A stretch of 64,000 nucleotides of DNA from Bufo bufo (taxonomy: Eukaryota > Chordata > Amphibia > Anura > Bufonidae), in NCBI RefSeq assembly GCF_905171765.1, contig NC_053392.1, forward strand, positions 404,464,065 to 404,528,064, in the 5' to 3' direction. Both the position numbers and the translations under genes were made by a program. Positions 22,000 to 32,641 of this stretch are shown here, in pieces (position 1 is the stretch's first letter; each line of letters starts with the position of its first letter). The notes under the pieces were generated by a model that was not told the origin of the DNA, did not search any database, and saw only the letters and a list, made by a program, of their open reading frames with translations.

Positions 22000-23520
22000 T
22001 TTATTTTTTGTTATTTACAACATTCATCTGACAGGTTAGATCATGTGATATTTTTATAGACCAGGTTGTCACGGATGCGGCGATACCTAATATGTATACT
22101 TTTTATTTATTTATGTAAGTTTTACACAATGATTTCATTTTTGAAACAAAAAAAATCATGTTTTAGTGTTTCCATAGTCTGAGAGCTATAATTTTTTCAG
22201 TTTTTGGGCGATTACCTTGGGTAGGGTATGATTTTTGCGAGATGAGATGACGGTTTTATTGGCACTATATTGGGGTGCGTTTGACTTTTTGATCGCTTGC
22301 TATTGCACTTTTTGTGATGTAAGGTGACAAAAAATGGCTTTTTTTACACAGTTTTTATTTTTATTTTTTTACGGTATTCACCTGAGGGGTTAGGTCATGT
22401 GATATTTTTATAGAGCAAGTTATTATGGAGGCTGAGATACCTAATATGTATACTTTTTTTTATTTATGTAAGTTTTACACAATGATTTCATTTTTGAAGC
22501 AAAATAAAATCATGTTTTAGTGTTTCCATAGTCTGAGAGCCATAATTTTTTCACTTTTTGGGCGATTATCTTGGGTAGGGTATGATTTTTGCGGGATGAG
22601 ATGACGGTTTGATTGGCACTAATTTTGGGTGCGTGTGACTTTTTTATCGCTTGCTATTACACTTTTTGTGGTGTAAGGTGCCAAAAAATTGTTTATTTAG
22701 CACAGTTTTTATTTTACATTTTTTACGTTGTTCATCTGAGGGGTTAGGTCATGTGATATTTTTATAGAGCCGGTTGATACGGACGCGGTGATACCTAATA
22801 TGCATACTTTTTTTTTATTTATGTAAATTTTACACAATTATATCATTTTTGAAACAAAAAAAAATCATGTTTTAGTGTCTCCATATTCTGAGAGCCATAG
22901 TTTTTTACGTTTTTTGGCGATTATCTTTGGTAGCGTCTCATTTTTTGCGGGATGAGAGGACAGTTTGATTGGCACTATTTTGGGGTGCATATGACTTTTT
23001 GATCGCTTGCTATTACACTTTTTGTGATGTAAGGTGACAAAAAAGGTGACAAAAAATGCTTTATTTAGCACAGTTTTTATTTTTTACAGTGTTCATCTGA
23101 GGGGTTAGGTCATGTGATATTTTATAGAGCCGGTCGATACGAACGCGTGATACCTAATATGTATACTTTTTTTTTATTTATCTAAGTTTTACACAATAAC
23201 AGCTTTTTTAAAACCCAAAAAATCATGTTTTAGTGTTTCCATAGTCTGAGATCCATAGTTTTTTTTTTTTTTTGGGCGATTGTCTCAGGTAGGGGCTTAA
23301 TTTTTTGCGGGATGAGGTGACGGTTAGATTGGTACTATTCTGGTGGGCAAACGCCTTTTTGATCGCTTGCTGTTGTACTTTTTGTGATGTAAGGTGACAA
23401 AAAAATAATTTATTTAGCACAGTTTTTATTTTTTATTTTTTACGGTGTTCATCTGAGGGGTTAGGTCATGTGATATTTTTATAGAGCCGGTCGATACGGA
23501 CGCGGAAATACCTAATATGT
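22000..23520. repeat. ~357-bp tandem repeat, four to five copies
   Basis: GGTTAGRTCATGTGATATTT recurs at ~22036, 22389, 22744, 23104 and 23460. ATACCTAATATGTATACTTTT and TCATGTTTTAGTGTTTCCAT occur at matching offsets in each unit. Part of one more unit is at 63540-63838. The units are AT-rich and non-coding. Confidence 0.88.
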
Positions 23521-24039
23521 ATTTTTTCCCTATTTCCTACCAATTATTTTTTTACTTTATTTGGGGAAAATTACGTTTTTGTTTATTTTTTACTTGAAAC
23601 TTTTAATTTTTGGGGGGGAAAACTTTATTTTTTAAACTTTTTTTTTTACTTTATTTTTTGTCCCACTTTGGAACTTGAACTTTTGGGGGTCTAATCCCTT
23701 TACAATGCATTCCAATATAGTGAGTATTACTCATACAGCTTCCGGCCTGTGAGATCCAGGGGGCTGGATATCGCAGGCTCGTCACCGGAAGGCAGCGCGA
23801 TGCCTTCCTTAGGCATCACGCTGCCTTCCATGCCATCGGGTTCCCCCTACAGCCGCATGGGGACCCGATGGCACTGCCCGCCGCAACCGCAGGTAAAAGC
23901 CGCAAACCGCAGGTCTGAATTGACCTGCGGTTTGCGGCGATCGCCGACACGGGGGGGTCATGGGCCCCCCCACGCATTTAGCCAAGGTGCCTGCTCAATG
24001 ATTTGAGCAGGCACCGGCGGGCGGTGATCGGAAATACAC

Positions 24040-24110
24040 ATGACGTACCGGTATGTCATGTGTCCTTAAGTGCCAGGACAACATGCCGTACCGGTACATC
24101 ATGTGTCCTG
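24040..24110. repeat. Terminal hairpin around CGTACCGGTA
   Basis: ACACATGACGTACCGGTATG and its inverted mate (CGTACCGGTACATCATGTGT) face each other across GTCCTTAAGTGCCAGGAC, just inside the right TTAA end of the repeat. Confidence 0.7.
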
Positions 24111-24120
24111 AAAAGGTTAA

Positions 24121-24495
24121 ATAACTACCAGATAACTGGAGTGAATTTTGCAAATAAGCGTTCATGTGTTCAGTTCAAATAGGATAACTGATACATGTTT
24201 AAAAAAGTCCAACAGGCAAGGTCAACTGTAGACAGCAAAGCAGAAAAACAAGACCTTACAGTAAATACTGAAATCAAGAATAATCAGTCCCATGCAGATA
24301 TTCAGTCGGAAGGGCTTGATAGATTATTTAATGTTATCACATTTCTATCCAAAGTAGAAAATAATACATTACACAATAACTGAGGTTTAGGCTTCCTTCA
24401 CAATTTTTTGAGGGGATGTTGATAAAAATACTAATTCTTTTTTAAAATTTATCCATGTTTTTGGGACTTGTTTAGATTTTTGTAAAATGTTTACA
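24121..24495. other. No gene seen
   Basis: A 62-codon open frame at 24195-24383 (+) has no recognisable motif and no splice or start context. I do not treat it as a gene. Confidence 0.3.
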
Positions 24496-24749
24496 GGCAG
24501 GGCCTTAGGTGTTCAGGTGCCCTGTGCGAGCTAACCTTGTGGCGCCCCTCCCCCCAAAAAAAAAAAAAAACACTGCTTGTTGCTGGCATCATGGCATAGG
24601 CTGGCTGACTATCCAACCAAGTAGTTACCAGCCCGCACACCCCAAAGGCCAGTGTAATGTTATACTTCCCTACTTCGTGAGATTTCCCTACCCTCGTCAC
24701 TTCCGGTCGCACCGGACATGACGTGAGGAGGTGTGCAGCGCCGCGCAGG

Positions 24750-25145
24750 CGCACAACGACAGGTTAGAGAAATTTCACAGCAGAGTGCGCATGCGCCAGG
24801 AGCCTCGCCGGCGATTAGGGTAGGGAAAAACTATGGGCCAATGCGCAGGCGCAGTGATCGGATGGATGTTCTCAGCTGAACACCGGCTGACACTGCGCAT
24901 GCACTGGGAGCCTCACCAGCGGTTAGGGAAGGGAAAAATTACGTACGGGCCAGTGCTTTTTCCCTACCCTAACCGCTGGTGAGGCTCCCAGCGCATGCGC
25001 AGTGTCGGCCGGTGTCCAGCTGAGAACATCCATCCGATCACCGCACCTGTGCACTGGCCCATAATTTTTCCCTACCCTAACCGCCGGCGAGGCTCCCAGC
25101 GCATGCGCACTCTGCTGTGAAATTTCCCTAACCCGTCGTTGTGCG
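24750..25145. repeat. ~400-bp near-perfect foldback centred near 24945
   Basis: The left arm reads ACAACGACAGGTTAGAGAAA ... GGATGGATGTTCTCAGCTG. The right arm reads the reverse, CAGCTGAGAACATCCATCC ... CCCTAACCCGTCGTTGT. Three perfect GCGCATGCGC palindromes lie at 24787-24796, 24991-25000 and 25099-25108. A repeated GAGGCTCCCAGCGCATGC block is found in the right arm. Confidence 0.9.
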
Positions 25146-25870
25146 CAGTGCGCCCCTCCCCCAATATAATAAACATTGGTGGCGCATGGCGCCCCCCCCA
25201 ACACCCCAGTATGATAAACATTGGTTGCGCAGTGCGCCCCCCCCAACACCCCAGTATAATATAACATTGGTGGCGCAGTGGGCCCCCCCAATATAATAAA
25301 ACATTGGTGGCGCAGTGCGCCCCCCCCAACACCCCAGTATAATAAACATTGGTGGCGCAGTGCGCCCCCCAATATAATAAACATTGGTGATGCAGTGTGC
25401 CCCCCCAACACCCCAGTATAATAAACATTGGTGGTGCAGTGCGCCCCCCCAATATAATAAACATTGGTGGCGCAGTGCGCCCCCCCAACACCCCAGTATG
25501 ATAAACATTGGTAGCGCAGTGCGCCCCCCCAACACCCCAGTATAATAAACATTGGTGGCGCAGTGCGTCCCCCCCAATACCCCAGTATAATAAACATTGG
25601 TGGCGCAGTGGGCCCCCCCAATATAATAAACATTGGTGGCGCAGTGCGCCCCCCCAATATTAATAAACATTGCACAGTGCGCCCCCCCCAATATAATAAA
25701 CATTGGTGGTGCAGTGCACCCCCCCAACACCCCAGTATAATAAACATTGGTGGCGCAGTGCGCCCCCCCCCAATATAATAAACAAATTGGTGGCGCAATA
25801 TAATAACATTGGTGGTGCAGTGCGCCCCCCCCCTCAATATAATAAACATTGGTGGCGCAGTGAGCAGTGC
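25140..25870. repeat. Minisatellite, 35- and 45-bp units
   Basis: About eighteen units of AATATAATAAACATTGGTGG plus CGCAGTGCGCCCCCCC alternate between a short form and a longer form that adds AACACCCCAGT. The only long open frames are on the - strand (up to ~316 codons), with a repetitive GGAHCATNVYY-like translation typical of a repeat and not of a protein. Confidence 0.95.
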
Positions 25871-26150
25871 CAATGAGGGTTAAAAAATTAAAAAATAATT
25901 AACTCACCTCCTCCAATTGATCGTCTCCTGTTCTTTCTTCAGGACCTGTCAAAGGACCTGTGATGACATCACTGTGCTCAACACATGATACATCACATGA
26001 TCCATCACCATGGTAATGGACCATGTGATGAGCTCAGTGACGTCACCACAGGTCCTGAAGAAAGAACAGGAGACCGGCAGCTACGCGATCAACTGGAGGA
26101 GGTGAGTTAATTTTTTTTATTATTTTTATAACCCTCATTGGCACTTCCCA
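25870..26150. mobile_element. Nested foldback related to the 5846-6863 core
   Basis: AATGAGGGTTA ... AATTAACTCACCT on the left pairs with AGGTGAGTTAATT ... AACCCTCATT on the right. The centre holds GACATCACTGTGC and AGTGACGTCACCACAGG (TGACGTCA at 26038-26045). The same core is in the long TAA-flanked MITE at 5843-6866, where ends and spacer differ. Confidence 0.82.
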
Positions 26151-26212
26151 CTGAGCACACAATGTTTTTCTTATACTGGGGTGTTGGGGGGCACTGGTGC
26201 ACCAACGTTTCT

Positions 26213-26420
26213 TATGCAAATACAGGAGGCGGGTGCCGGAATTAAATAGCCGGCACCCGACCTTTGTGACAGGGAGCTGCGATCAGCGGCAGTTAACCCC
26301 TCAGGTTAACTGCCCCGCACCTGAAGGGTTAACTCAACTGGAGCTGATCGAAGCTCCCTGTAACAAAGGTCGGGTGCCGGCTATTTGATTCCGGCACCCG
26401 CCTCCTGTATTTGTATTTCA
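26213..26420. repeat. Foldback with GGAGGCGGGTGCCGG arms
   Basis: AAATACAGGAGGCGGGTGCC at the left and GGCACCCGCCTCCTGTATTT at the right are exact complements. Further paired blocks are CCGGCACCCGACCTTTGT and TTAACCCCTCAGGTTAAC. It is nested in the composite repeat. Confidence 0.88.
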
Positions 26421-26708
26421 GGTCAGTTATCTTCATTGGTGGCGCAGTGGCCACAGCCCCTCCCCTCCTCCTCCTGTCTCTCTTCTTATTGGCAGCGGCG
26501 GGGGCAGCAGGCAGGTCAGACACAGGGGAGGAGGAATCAGGTTAGACAGGGGAGGGGGAGATGGAGGGGGCGCCCTGAGGGAGAACACAAGTGTGTGCAG
26601 CCTCGCCTGCCGCATATTACATTGCGAGCTGTCGGCCGCCCAGCGCCCCTGTTGCTATGGCGCCCTGTGCGGCCGCACAGCCCGCACACCCCAAAGGCCG
26701 GCCCTGCT

Positions 26709-27785
26709 TATATTATATCAATATGATGTCTATTTGATTAGCTTTATATTCAAATGATACTTAAAACAGTAGACTTATTCCATATAATCTTAAACCTCCA
26801 GAGGCTGTATGCATGATACTGTAGGTATGGAAACCCAATAAAATAAATTTAAATAAATATAATTCTGTATTAATGAGTAGGTTAAAGAAGTTAATATGTC
26901 GGTCTTTAAATCATTACAAGATAGAATTTAGCAATGACTCGCGCATATGAAATGATAGCATATATTTACATGTTGAACATTCTGTAATACATCATTTAAC
27001 AAATATTCCAAGATGACAACATTGTGATTACTTTAAGTACGTGTTTTATGAGCACAACCACTCCTACGATTCATATCAATTAGTGAGAGTGGCCTAACCA
27101 CTGACGCCAACACTTAGGTTACATATACATCATTTCACAGTAGGAAACTTCTTAACATGTCACAGACACCATGAGAACTATTGTTGGGCCCTCAACAGAC
27201 AGCTGTTGTAAAGGGTGGATGGGAGAAGAATTATAAATAAATCACCTTTCCTGCAATGGATATCCGTGAATGTGTGAGAGGTCCGAGGTGTTTTTTGTCC
27301 CATAAATGATGTCCATGGACAGGGTCTTTCTAAAGCAGACAACTCCTTGAAATGTATTGTTTCCTGCTGTGACCTTTTTTCTAGCTTGCATATTCCAGGC
27401 TTGATATTTCTACAGAAAAAGTGTTATATGTATTCCTAAAAATGTGTCAGAATGGTCATAAACATATCTTTGAATATTATGTCAGTAATGGCAATTGAAT
27501 AAATCAGTGCTTGCCTAGAACTTAAGTTCTACAGTTCTGTTTGCAGCTGAATTGCTGAATCCAACAGTTCTGTTCGGTGTAGTTTTCCATTCTATTCATT
27601 AGAGTGTAATTGTCTTATGCAGATAATTGGGAACACAGATAATTGCAGGCCTGCATTTGTGTAATCACCAGACTTCATCAAAAGAGAAACATAATAGTTT
27701 TCGTACTCTATGCCAAAAAGGTGAATGTTTCCTCTAAATGGTTAATAGTTTTTTCATGGGAAGCTCCATGCACAGGTTCTGCATG
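26709..27785. other. No gene seen
   Basis: AT-rich unique-looking DNA between two mobile elements. No feature recognised. Confidence 0.35.
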
Positions 27786-29317
27786 TACAGTGGATATAAA
27801 AAGTCTACACTCCCCTGTTAAAATGTCAGGTTTCTGTAATGTAAAAAAATGAGACAAAGATAAATCATTTCAGAACTTTTTCCACCTTTAATGTGACCTA
27901 TAAACTGTACCACTCAATTGAAAACAATTGGGAAGAAAACAAAAAAAACTAAAATAATGTGGTTGCATAAGTGTGCACACCCTCTTAACTGGGGATGTAG
28001 CTGTGTTCAGAATTAAGCAATCACAATCAAAATCATGTTATAGGAGTCAGCATACACCTGCCACCATTTAAAGTGCCTCTGATTAACCCCAAATAAAGTT
28101 CAGCTGCTCTAGTTGGTCTTTCCTGAAATTTTCTTAGTCGCATCCCACAGCAAAAGCCATGGTCCACAGAGAGCTTCCAAAGCATCAGAGGAATCTCATT
28201 GTTAAAAGGTATCAGTCAGGAGAAGGGTACAAAAGAATTTCCAAGGCATTAGATATACCATGGAACACAGTGAAGACAGTCATCATCAAGTGGAAAAAAT
28301 ATGGCACAACAGTGACATTACCAAGAACTGGAAGTTTCTCCAAAATTGATGAAAAGGCGAGAAGAAAACTGGTCTGGGAGGCTACCAAGAGGCCTACAGC
28401 AACATTAAAGGAGCTGCAGGAATATCTGGCAAGTACTGGCTGTGTGTTACATGTGACAACAATCTCCCGTATTCTTCATATGTCTGGGCTATGGGGTAGA
28501 GTGGCAAGACAAAAGCCTTTTCTTACAAAGAAAAACATCCAAGCCAGGCTACATTTTGCAAAAACACATCTGAAGTCTCCCAAAAGCATGTGGGAAAAGG
28601 TGTTTTGGTCTGATGAAACCAAGGGTGAACTTTTTGGCCATAATTCTAAAAGATATGTTTGGCGCAAAAACAACACTGCACATCACCAAAAGAACACCAT
28701 ACCCACAGTGAAGCATGGTGGTGGCAGCTTTGTTTTTCTTTAGTTGGAACTGGGGCCTTAGTTAAGCTAGAGGAAATTATGAACAGTTCCAAATACCAGT
28801 CAATCTTGGCACAAAACCTTCAGGCTTCTGTTAGAAAGCTGAACATGAAGAGGAACTTTATCTTTCAGCATGACAACGACCCAAAGCATACATCCAAATC
28901 AACAAAGGAATGGCTTCACCAGAAGAAGATTAAAGCTTTGGAATGGCCCAGCCAGAGCCCAGACCTGAATCCGATTGAAAATATGTTTGGTGATATGGAG
29001 AGGGCTGTGCACAGGAGATGCCCTCGCAATCTGACAGATTTGGAGTGTTTTTGCAAAGAAGAGTGGGCAAATCTTGACAAATCAAAATGTGCCATGCTGA
29101 TAGACTCATACCCCAAAAGACTGAGTGCTGTAATAAAATCAAAAGGTGCTTCAACAAAGTATTCGTTTAAGGGTGTGCACACTTATGCAGCCATATTATT
29201 TTATTTTTTATTCCCTCTACCTAAAAAATTTCTGTTTGTTTTTCAATTGAGTTTTTTTTTACATCACAGAAACCTGACATTTGAACAGGGGTGTGTAGAC
29301 TTTTTATATCCACTGTA
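27786..29317 (+). mobile_element. Tc1/mariner element B (DD34E type), 1.53 kb
   Basis: TA at 27786-27787 and 29316-29317 flank CAGTGGATATAAAAAGTCTA and its inverted copy. The terminal repeats extend ~200 bp inwards: TTGCATAAGTGTGCACACCC near 27963 is matched by GGGTGTGCACACTTATGCAG near 29172. The transposase is on the + strand. Both ends are well preserved. Confidence 0.95.
28159..29165 (+). pseudogene. Tc1 transposase, frameshifted and without its stop
   Basis: DDE transposase of the Tc1 family. From the ATG at 28159: an N-terminal helix-turn-helix pair with KRISKALDIPWNTVKTVI at about 25-42, a basic/GRPR-like linker near 55-70, the first Asp D152 in WSDETK, then GGGS followed by a short deletion near 28733-28740 that should have held the IMLWGC block. 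The frame changes there. The next frame resumes with SVGTGALVKLEE and carries the second Asp in FQHDNDPKHTS and the Glu in PDLNPIEN, 34 residues later. The homologous protein should end at TKY. At 29163-29165 the expected stop (probably TAG) reads TCG, so translation would run on through the terminal repeat to 29408. The three catalytic acids are conserved, but the frameshift prevents a product. Confidence 0.93.
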
Positions 29318-29426
29318 TATACACCCAACCTTTATCACTAGTGTATCAATCCTAATCTTCAAAAAAAGAGAAAAAAATAATTATATTTTTAAAACAGAGA
29401 GTGGCTGACCATGAATGCGTTGACAC

Positions 29427-29754
29427 TAAGTCCGGCCACACATGGATGCTCATTTGGCCAACAGCCATCTCTCCTGACCTCCCCATACACATTAGAGCTG
29501 TTGGCTGAGAATGCCTGTATCCTTAGAACAGAGAGTGGACAAAGACACTTCCATACTCCTCTATCAGTGGCTTATCTGTCTGAGAGTAAAAGTATTGGAC
29601 AGTTGTGTTTCAATCTAACTGATGATCCGTATCTCCACCAATGTCTGCCATCAGAAGAAAGACAGGAGGCCTGCATACACATAAGATGGTCAACTGATCC
29701 CACCACAATAATTGGGTTTGGCCTACATTGATCTACTGTGCATGGCCAGTGTAA
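29427..29754. mobile_element. MITE with TAA duplication and GGCCACACATG end
   Basis: TAA (29427-29429) precedes GTCCGGCCACACATGG. The right end TGTGCATGGCCAGTG is followed by TAA (29752-29754). Terminal similarity is only moderate, so this is an aged PIF/Harbinger-like copy. CCAACAGCCA and AGCTGTTGGCTG form an internal dyad. Confidence 0.6.
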
Positions 29755-31144
29755 CAGTGCAGATCTAACAGAAGTGTACAAAAGTCTACATAAAAAATGT
29801 AATATCTCACTTTTATGCTGGAATAGGATATTTTAAGTTATAGAATTAAAGGCTGAGGCTGTACTGCTAATGAATTCTGATGACAACAGTGTGAAAACCA
29901 GATGCCGTGGTAACATTTGAAATGTATTCATGCATGTGCCACGGGTCTTTGCTGTTTGAAACAGCAGAAACCCAGTGGCTATGGTGCCTGTTGCATTCAT
30001 GAGTGGGGGTCATGTTTAAAGACGCAAATTTCACCAACATTTATGGTGGAGGTCGCAAAGGGGTTAAGAGTTAAAAGTGAGATTAGACTTGGATTATGGC
30101 TCATTTTTTATGCGCACACATTGGAAAAGTCACAAAAAAGTTGCAACCCATTCCAGGCGAACCCTGGTCTACTTTTACACTTAAAAGTGTATACCACATT
30201 GCACTCATGCCACATACATATATTATTAAGGTGGACCAGTTCATAAGTTTGGTGCAGGCCACAAAACTAAGCCAGATTAAAATGACATAAAAACAACCTT
30301 AAATGTTAAATAACCCTCAATATGCTTAGTCTAGCTGATGATGAGGGTCCTAAATATGGACCCCCATCTCAATTTATAATTCTCTAAATGGTCATCCAAA
30401 GTAGGTTTTCTAAACCAGACAAATCCGTAAGTGATTCAATTTAATGTGCACATCATAGACCTTAGAAAGTAGGAAGCATGTGTATATACTTTCAGTACTT
30501 AATTCAAGTCTCAGACTGCAGCAGCTGCATCACAATTGTATTGTGCATGCATAGATTTACTGTATTTTATTACTTTTTATAATTATAATACAATTACTGT
30601 ATAGTTTTATGTTCCTAAAATGATCCCTTTAATATTTGTGCACCACAACATATAAAAAGAGCTATTCTTATCGCTGTGACTACTGTCAGATAGAAAGTTG
30701 TCCCGCAGATAAAAAGAATCTTTCAGAAAATGAAGAATGATGAGGACTTTTGTCCATGGCTACTTCAAGTGAAAAAGGAAGGTAGTAATGGCAGGTAGAA
30801 GCCTTTTTGTTCCTCTTGGAGGGAAACCATGGCTGCTGTTCAATACAAAAACACTTTAAATGTTTCAGTTCAAATGAAACAGCATTACTTTCCCTTTCCT
30901 ATATGCCGTTCAGTCACATGGAATCTGTTAAGTGTTCACCTTTATAGAACATTTCTGTATTTTACAGAATTTCTATTGTGCAAATGGCAATGAAAGAGCA
31001 AAATGGCTGAAGTGGAAGCTATGGGAAGTACTGCATCCACCCCTGTACTTTAATCCTTTTACTGAAAGACCTATGTACCTCAGTATTCACAACCTCCATA
31101 TTACCTGTTATTATCAGACTTGTCTTTACATACTGTACTAATAC
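29755..31144. other. No gene seen
   Basis: Repeat-poor AT-rich sequence. 30050-30280 has scattered similarity to degenerate MITEs, but no boundaries could be set. No coding region is supported. Confidence 0.35.
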
Positions 31145-32095
31145 TTAAAGGGAACCTGTCATCAACTTTATGCTGACTTCATTAAGATTATTAATAATAT
31201 AAGAATAATAAAGACAGGTGCACTCTGCGGTATTATTAACCCTCATACTGATGTAAAATTGAGAGATAGCCAACATATCCTGCTGTGGAGGACATGTCTG
31301 AACCCGAGCACCGCGCCAAGGTTTCGTCAAGTAGCTCAGGACCTAACGCTAAACCTATAACCTCTCAGCATGTCACCAGGCATACAATGGGAGGAGGCAG
31401 AGAGCTCTAGCCCCACCCAAGACTGGCTGATATAGTCCCAGGCCTCACATGTGCACCAGAATGCTGCCTGTAGATGGAGATAAAGGCACATTCAGACTAG
31501 GAGTTTATACACCTCCAAAAAATTCAATATACAAATTACAGATTGGCATGGTATTAAAAGCAGGTAGATGCACCACAGCATATGGGGTTGAGCACTTCCT
31601 GCTTTTTAATACCACACCAATCTGTCGTTTGACGTCATTAAGGGGCAGCATAAAATAGTGACAGAAGATGCTGATTTTCAGCGATGTGTCACTCATGAGC
31701 TCAAAGTAAGTGGTTGCTGAGAACCAGCATCATATCATTGCAGGCACAGGCCTTGAAGAGAGTCAAATCTACTGAGAAGAGTCATGGTTATTCCTAATCT
31801 CCTGCACTCTCACCCATCTGCTGATGATTGGCAGTTCTCTCCTAGAGAGAAATGGAGACAACTAGTAGAAAGCAGGTGAACAGGGACAGCAAGAATTCAT
31901 GAATAACCATGACTCTTCTCAGGTTGGCCGTGACTCTTTTCCAGCCCAGTCTGCAATGATTGTGATGTTTGGTTCTCCGGCAACCACTTACTTTTAACTT
32001 ATAAATGACAGAGCGCTGAAATCAACTCACTTGTGTCTACTTTAATACTGCCGTTAGTATGGGCAGCATAAAAGATGATGACTGGTTCCCTTTAA
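31145..32095. mobile_element. TTAA element, 0.95 kb, AAAGGGAACC ends
   Basis: TTAAAGGGAACCTGTCATCA at 31145 and TGATGACTGGTTCCCTTTAA ending at 32095 are near-perfect inverted copies. They extend with ATGCTG/CAGCAT a little further in. TTAA flanks both sides. The interior is not obviously palindromic and has a TGACGTCA at 31630-31637. No transposase is encoded. Confidence 0.88.
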
Positions 32096-32370
32096 GTAAT
32101 AAAATACATGAAAATAATAGCAATACAACAGAACCCTCAGGACTGCTGTGACACTGCTGTGACTTATTACTAATCATCTTTATCATTTATTTTTGGTTTT
32201 CCAGTTTAACAACGCTTGAGGAATTAATTATAAAGCACGTTATTAACTGTTATTAGTGATCACTCAGCTCTTGTATACATATCGGAGGACCAAGATAACA
32301 AAATATTCATAGGCGTCACTCAAAAGGACAACTCTGGAGTGCGCCACTATGTTTGGATTTGCCCATTAAT

Positions 32371-32641
32371 TTAAAGAGAACCTGTCAGTTGAACATAGTG
32401 TCCTTAGAGTGATAGTCTTCCCTCTATGACTTCACTATCTACAGAGAGAGAGCTGTCAATCACTGATAGGGGTCCCCCTCTTGAATTAAAGCTCAGAATG
32501 AATAGGAACTTAAATGAAATACAAGTTTTATACTGAATATTTTCCCCATAAATCTAGATATCAATCTGCTCAGCTCCTCCTGCTCTATAACATGCTGCCT
32601 GCAGATTAGTTTGCATTTCCGTGGTAACAGGTTCCCTTTAA
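32371..32641. mobile_element. TTAA MITE, 271 bp
   Basis: TTAAAGAGAACCTGTCAGTT at the left and GTAACAGGTTCCCTTTAA at the right are inverted, with TTAA at both borders (32371-32374, 32638-32641). The terminal words are shared with the elements at 31145, 44979 and 59016. Confidence 0.87.

Larger units (their letters stand above)
20640..24120. mobile_element. TTAA-ended non-coding repeat, 5' end lost
   Basis: Two blocks of tandem repeats (20684-21880 and ~22000-23520) are followed by a poly-T-rich stretch and a GC-rich end that finishes GTCCTGAAAAGGTTAA, with TTAA at 24117-24120. The same block order is seen at 61630-63838. No transposase is found. The start of the family (TTAACCATTTAAGGAC at 61630) is missing, so this copy is truncated on the left. 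Confidence 0.65.
24496..26708. mobile_element. Composite 2.2-kb repeat with GCAGGGCC ends
   Basis: The left end (GCAGGGCCTTAGG, GCCCTGTGCGAG) is roughly inverted at the right end (CCCTGTGCGGCC, GGCCGGCCCTGC). The phrase CAGCCCGCACACCCCAAAGG occurs near both ends (24630 and 26678). The interior holds a 400-bp foldback, a minisatellite and two further nested foldbacks. No transposase is encoded, and the long open frames on the - strand over the minisatellite are repeat translation. The superfamily is unknown. Confidence 0.6.

Noticed and set aside
24195..24383. 62-codon frame as an exon
   Set aside because: No splice-site pair and no recognisable motif; length is within chance expectation.
24923..25873. 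316-codon open frame on the - strand
   Set aside because: It is the translation of a 35/45-bp minisatellite and a foldback; overlapping frames of the same strand are also open and give the same type of repetitive peptide.
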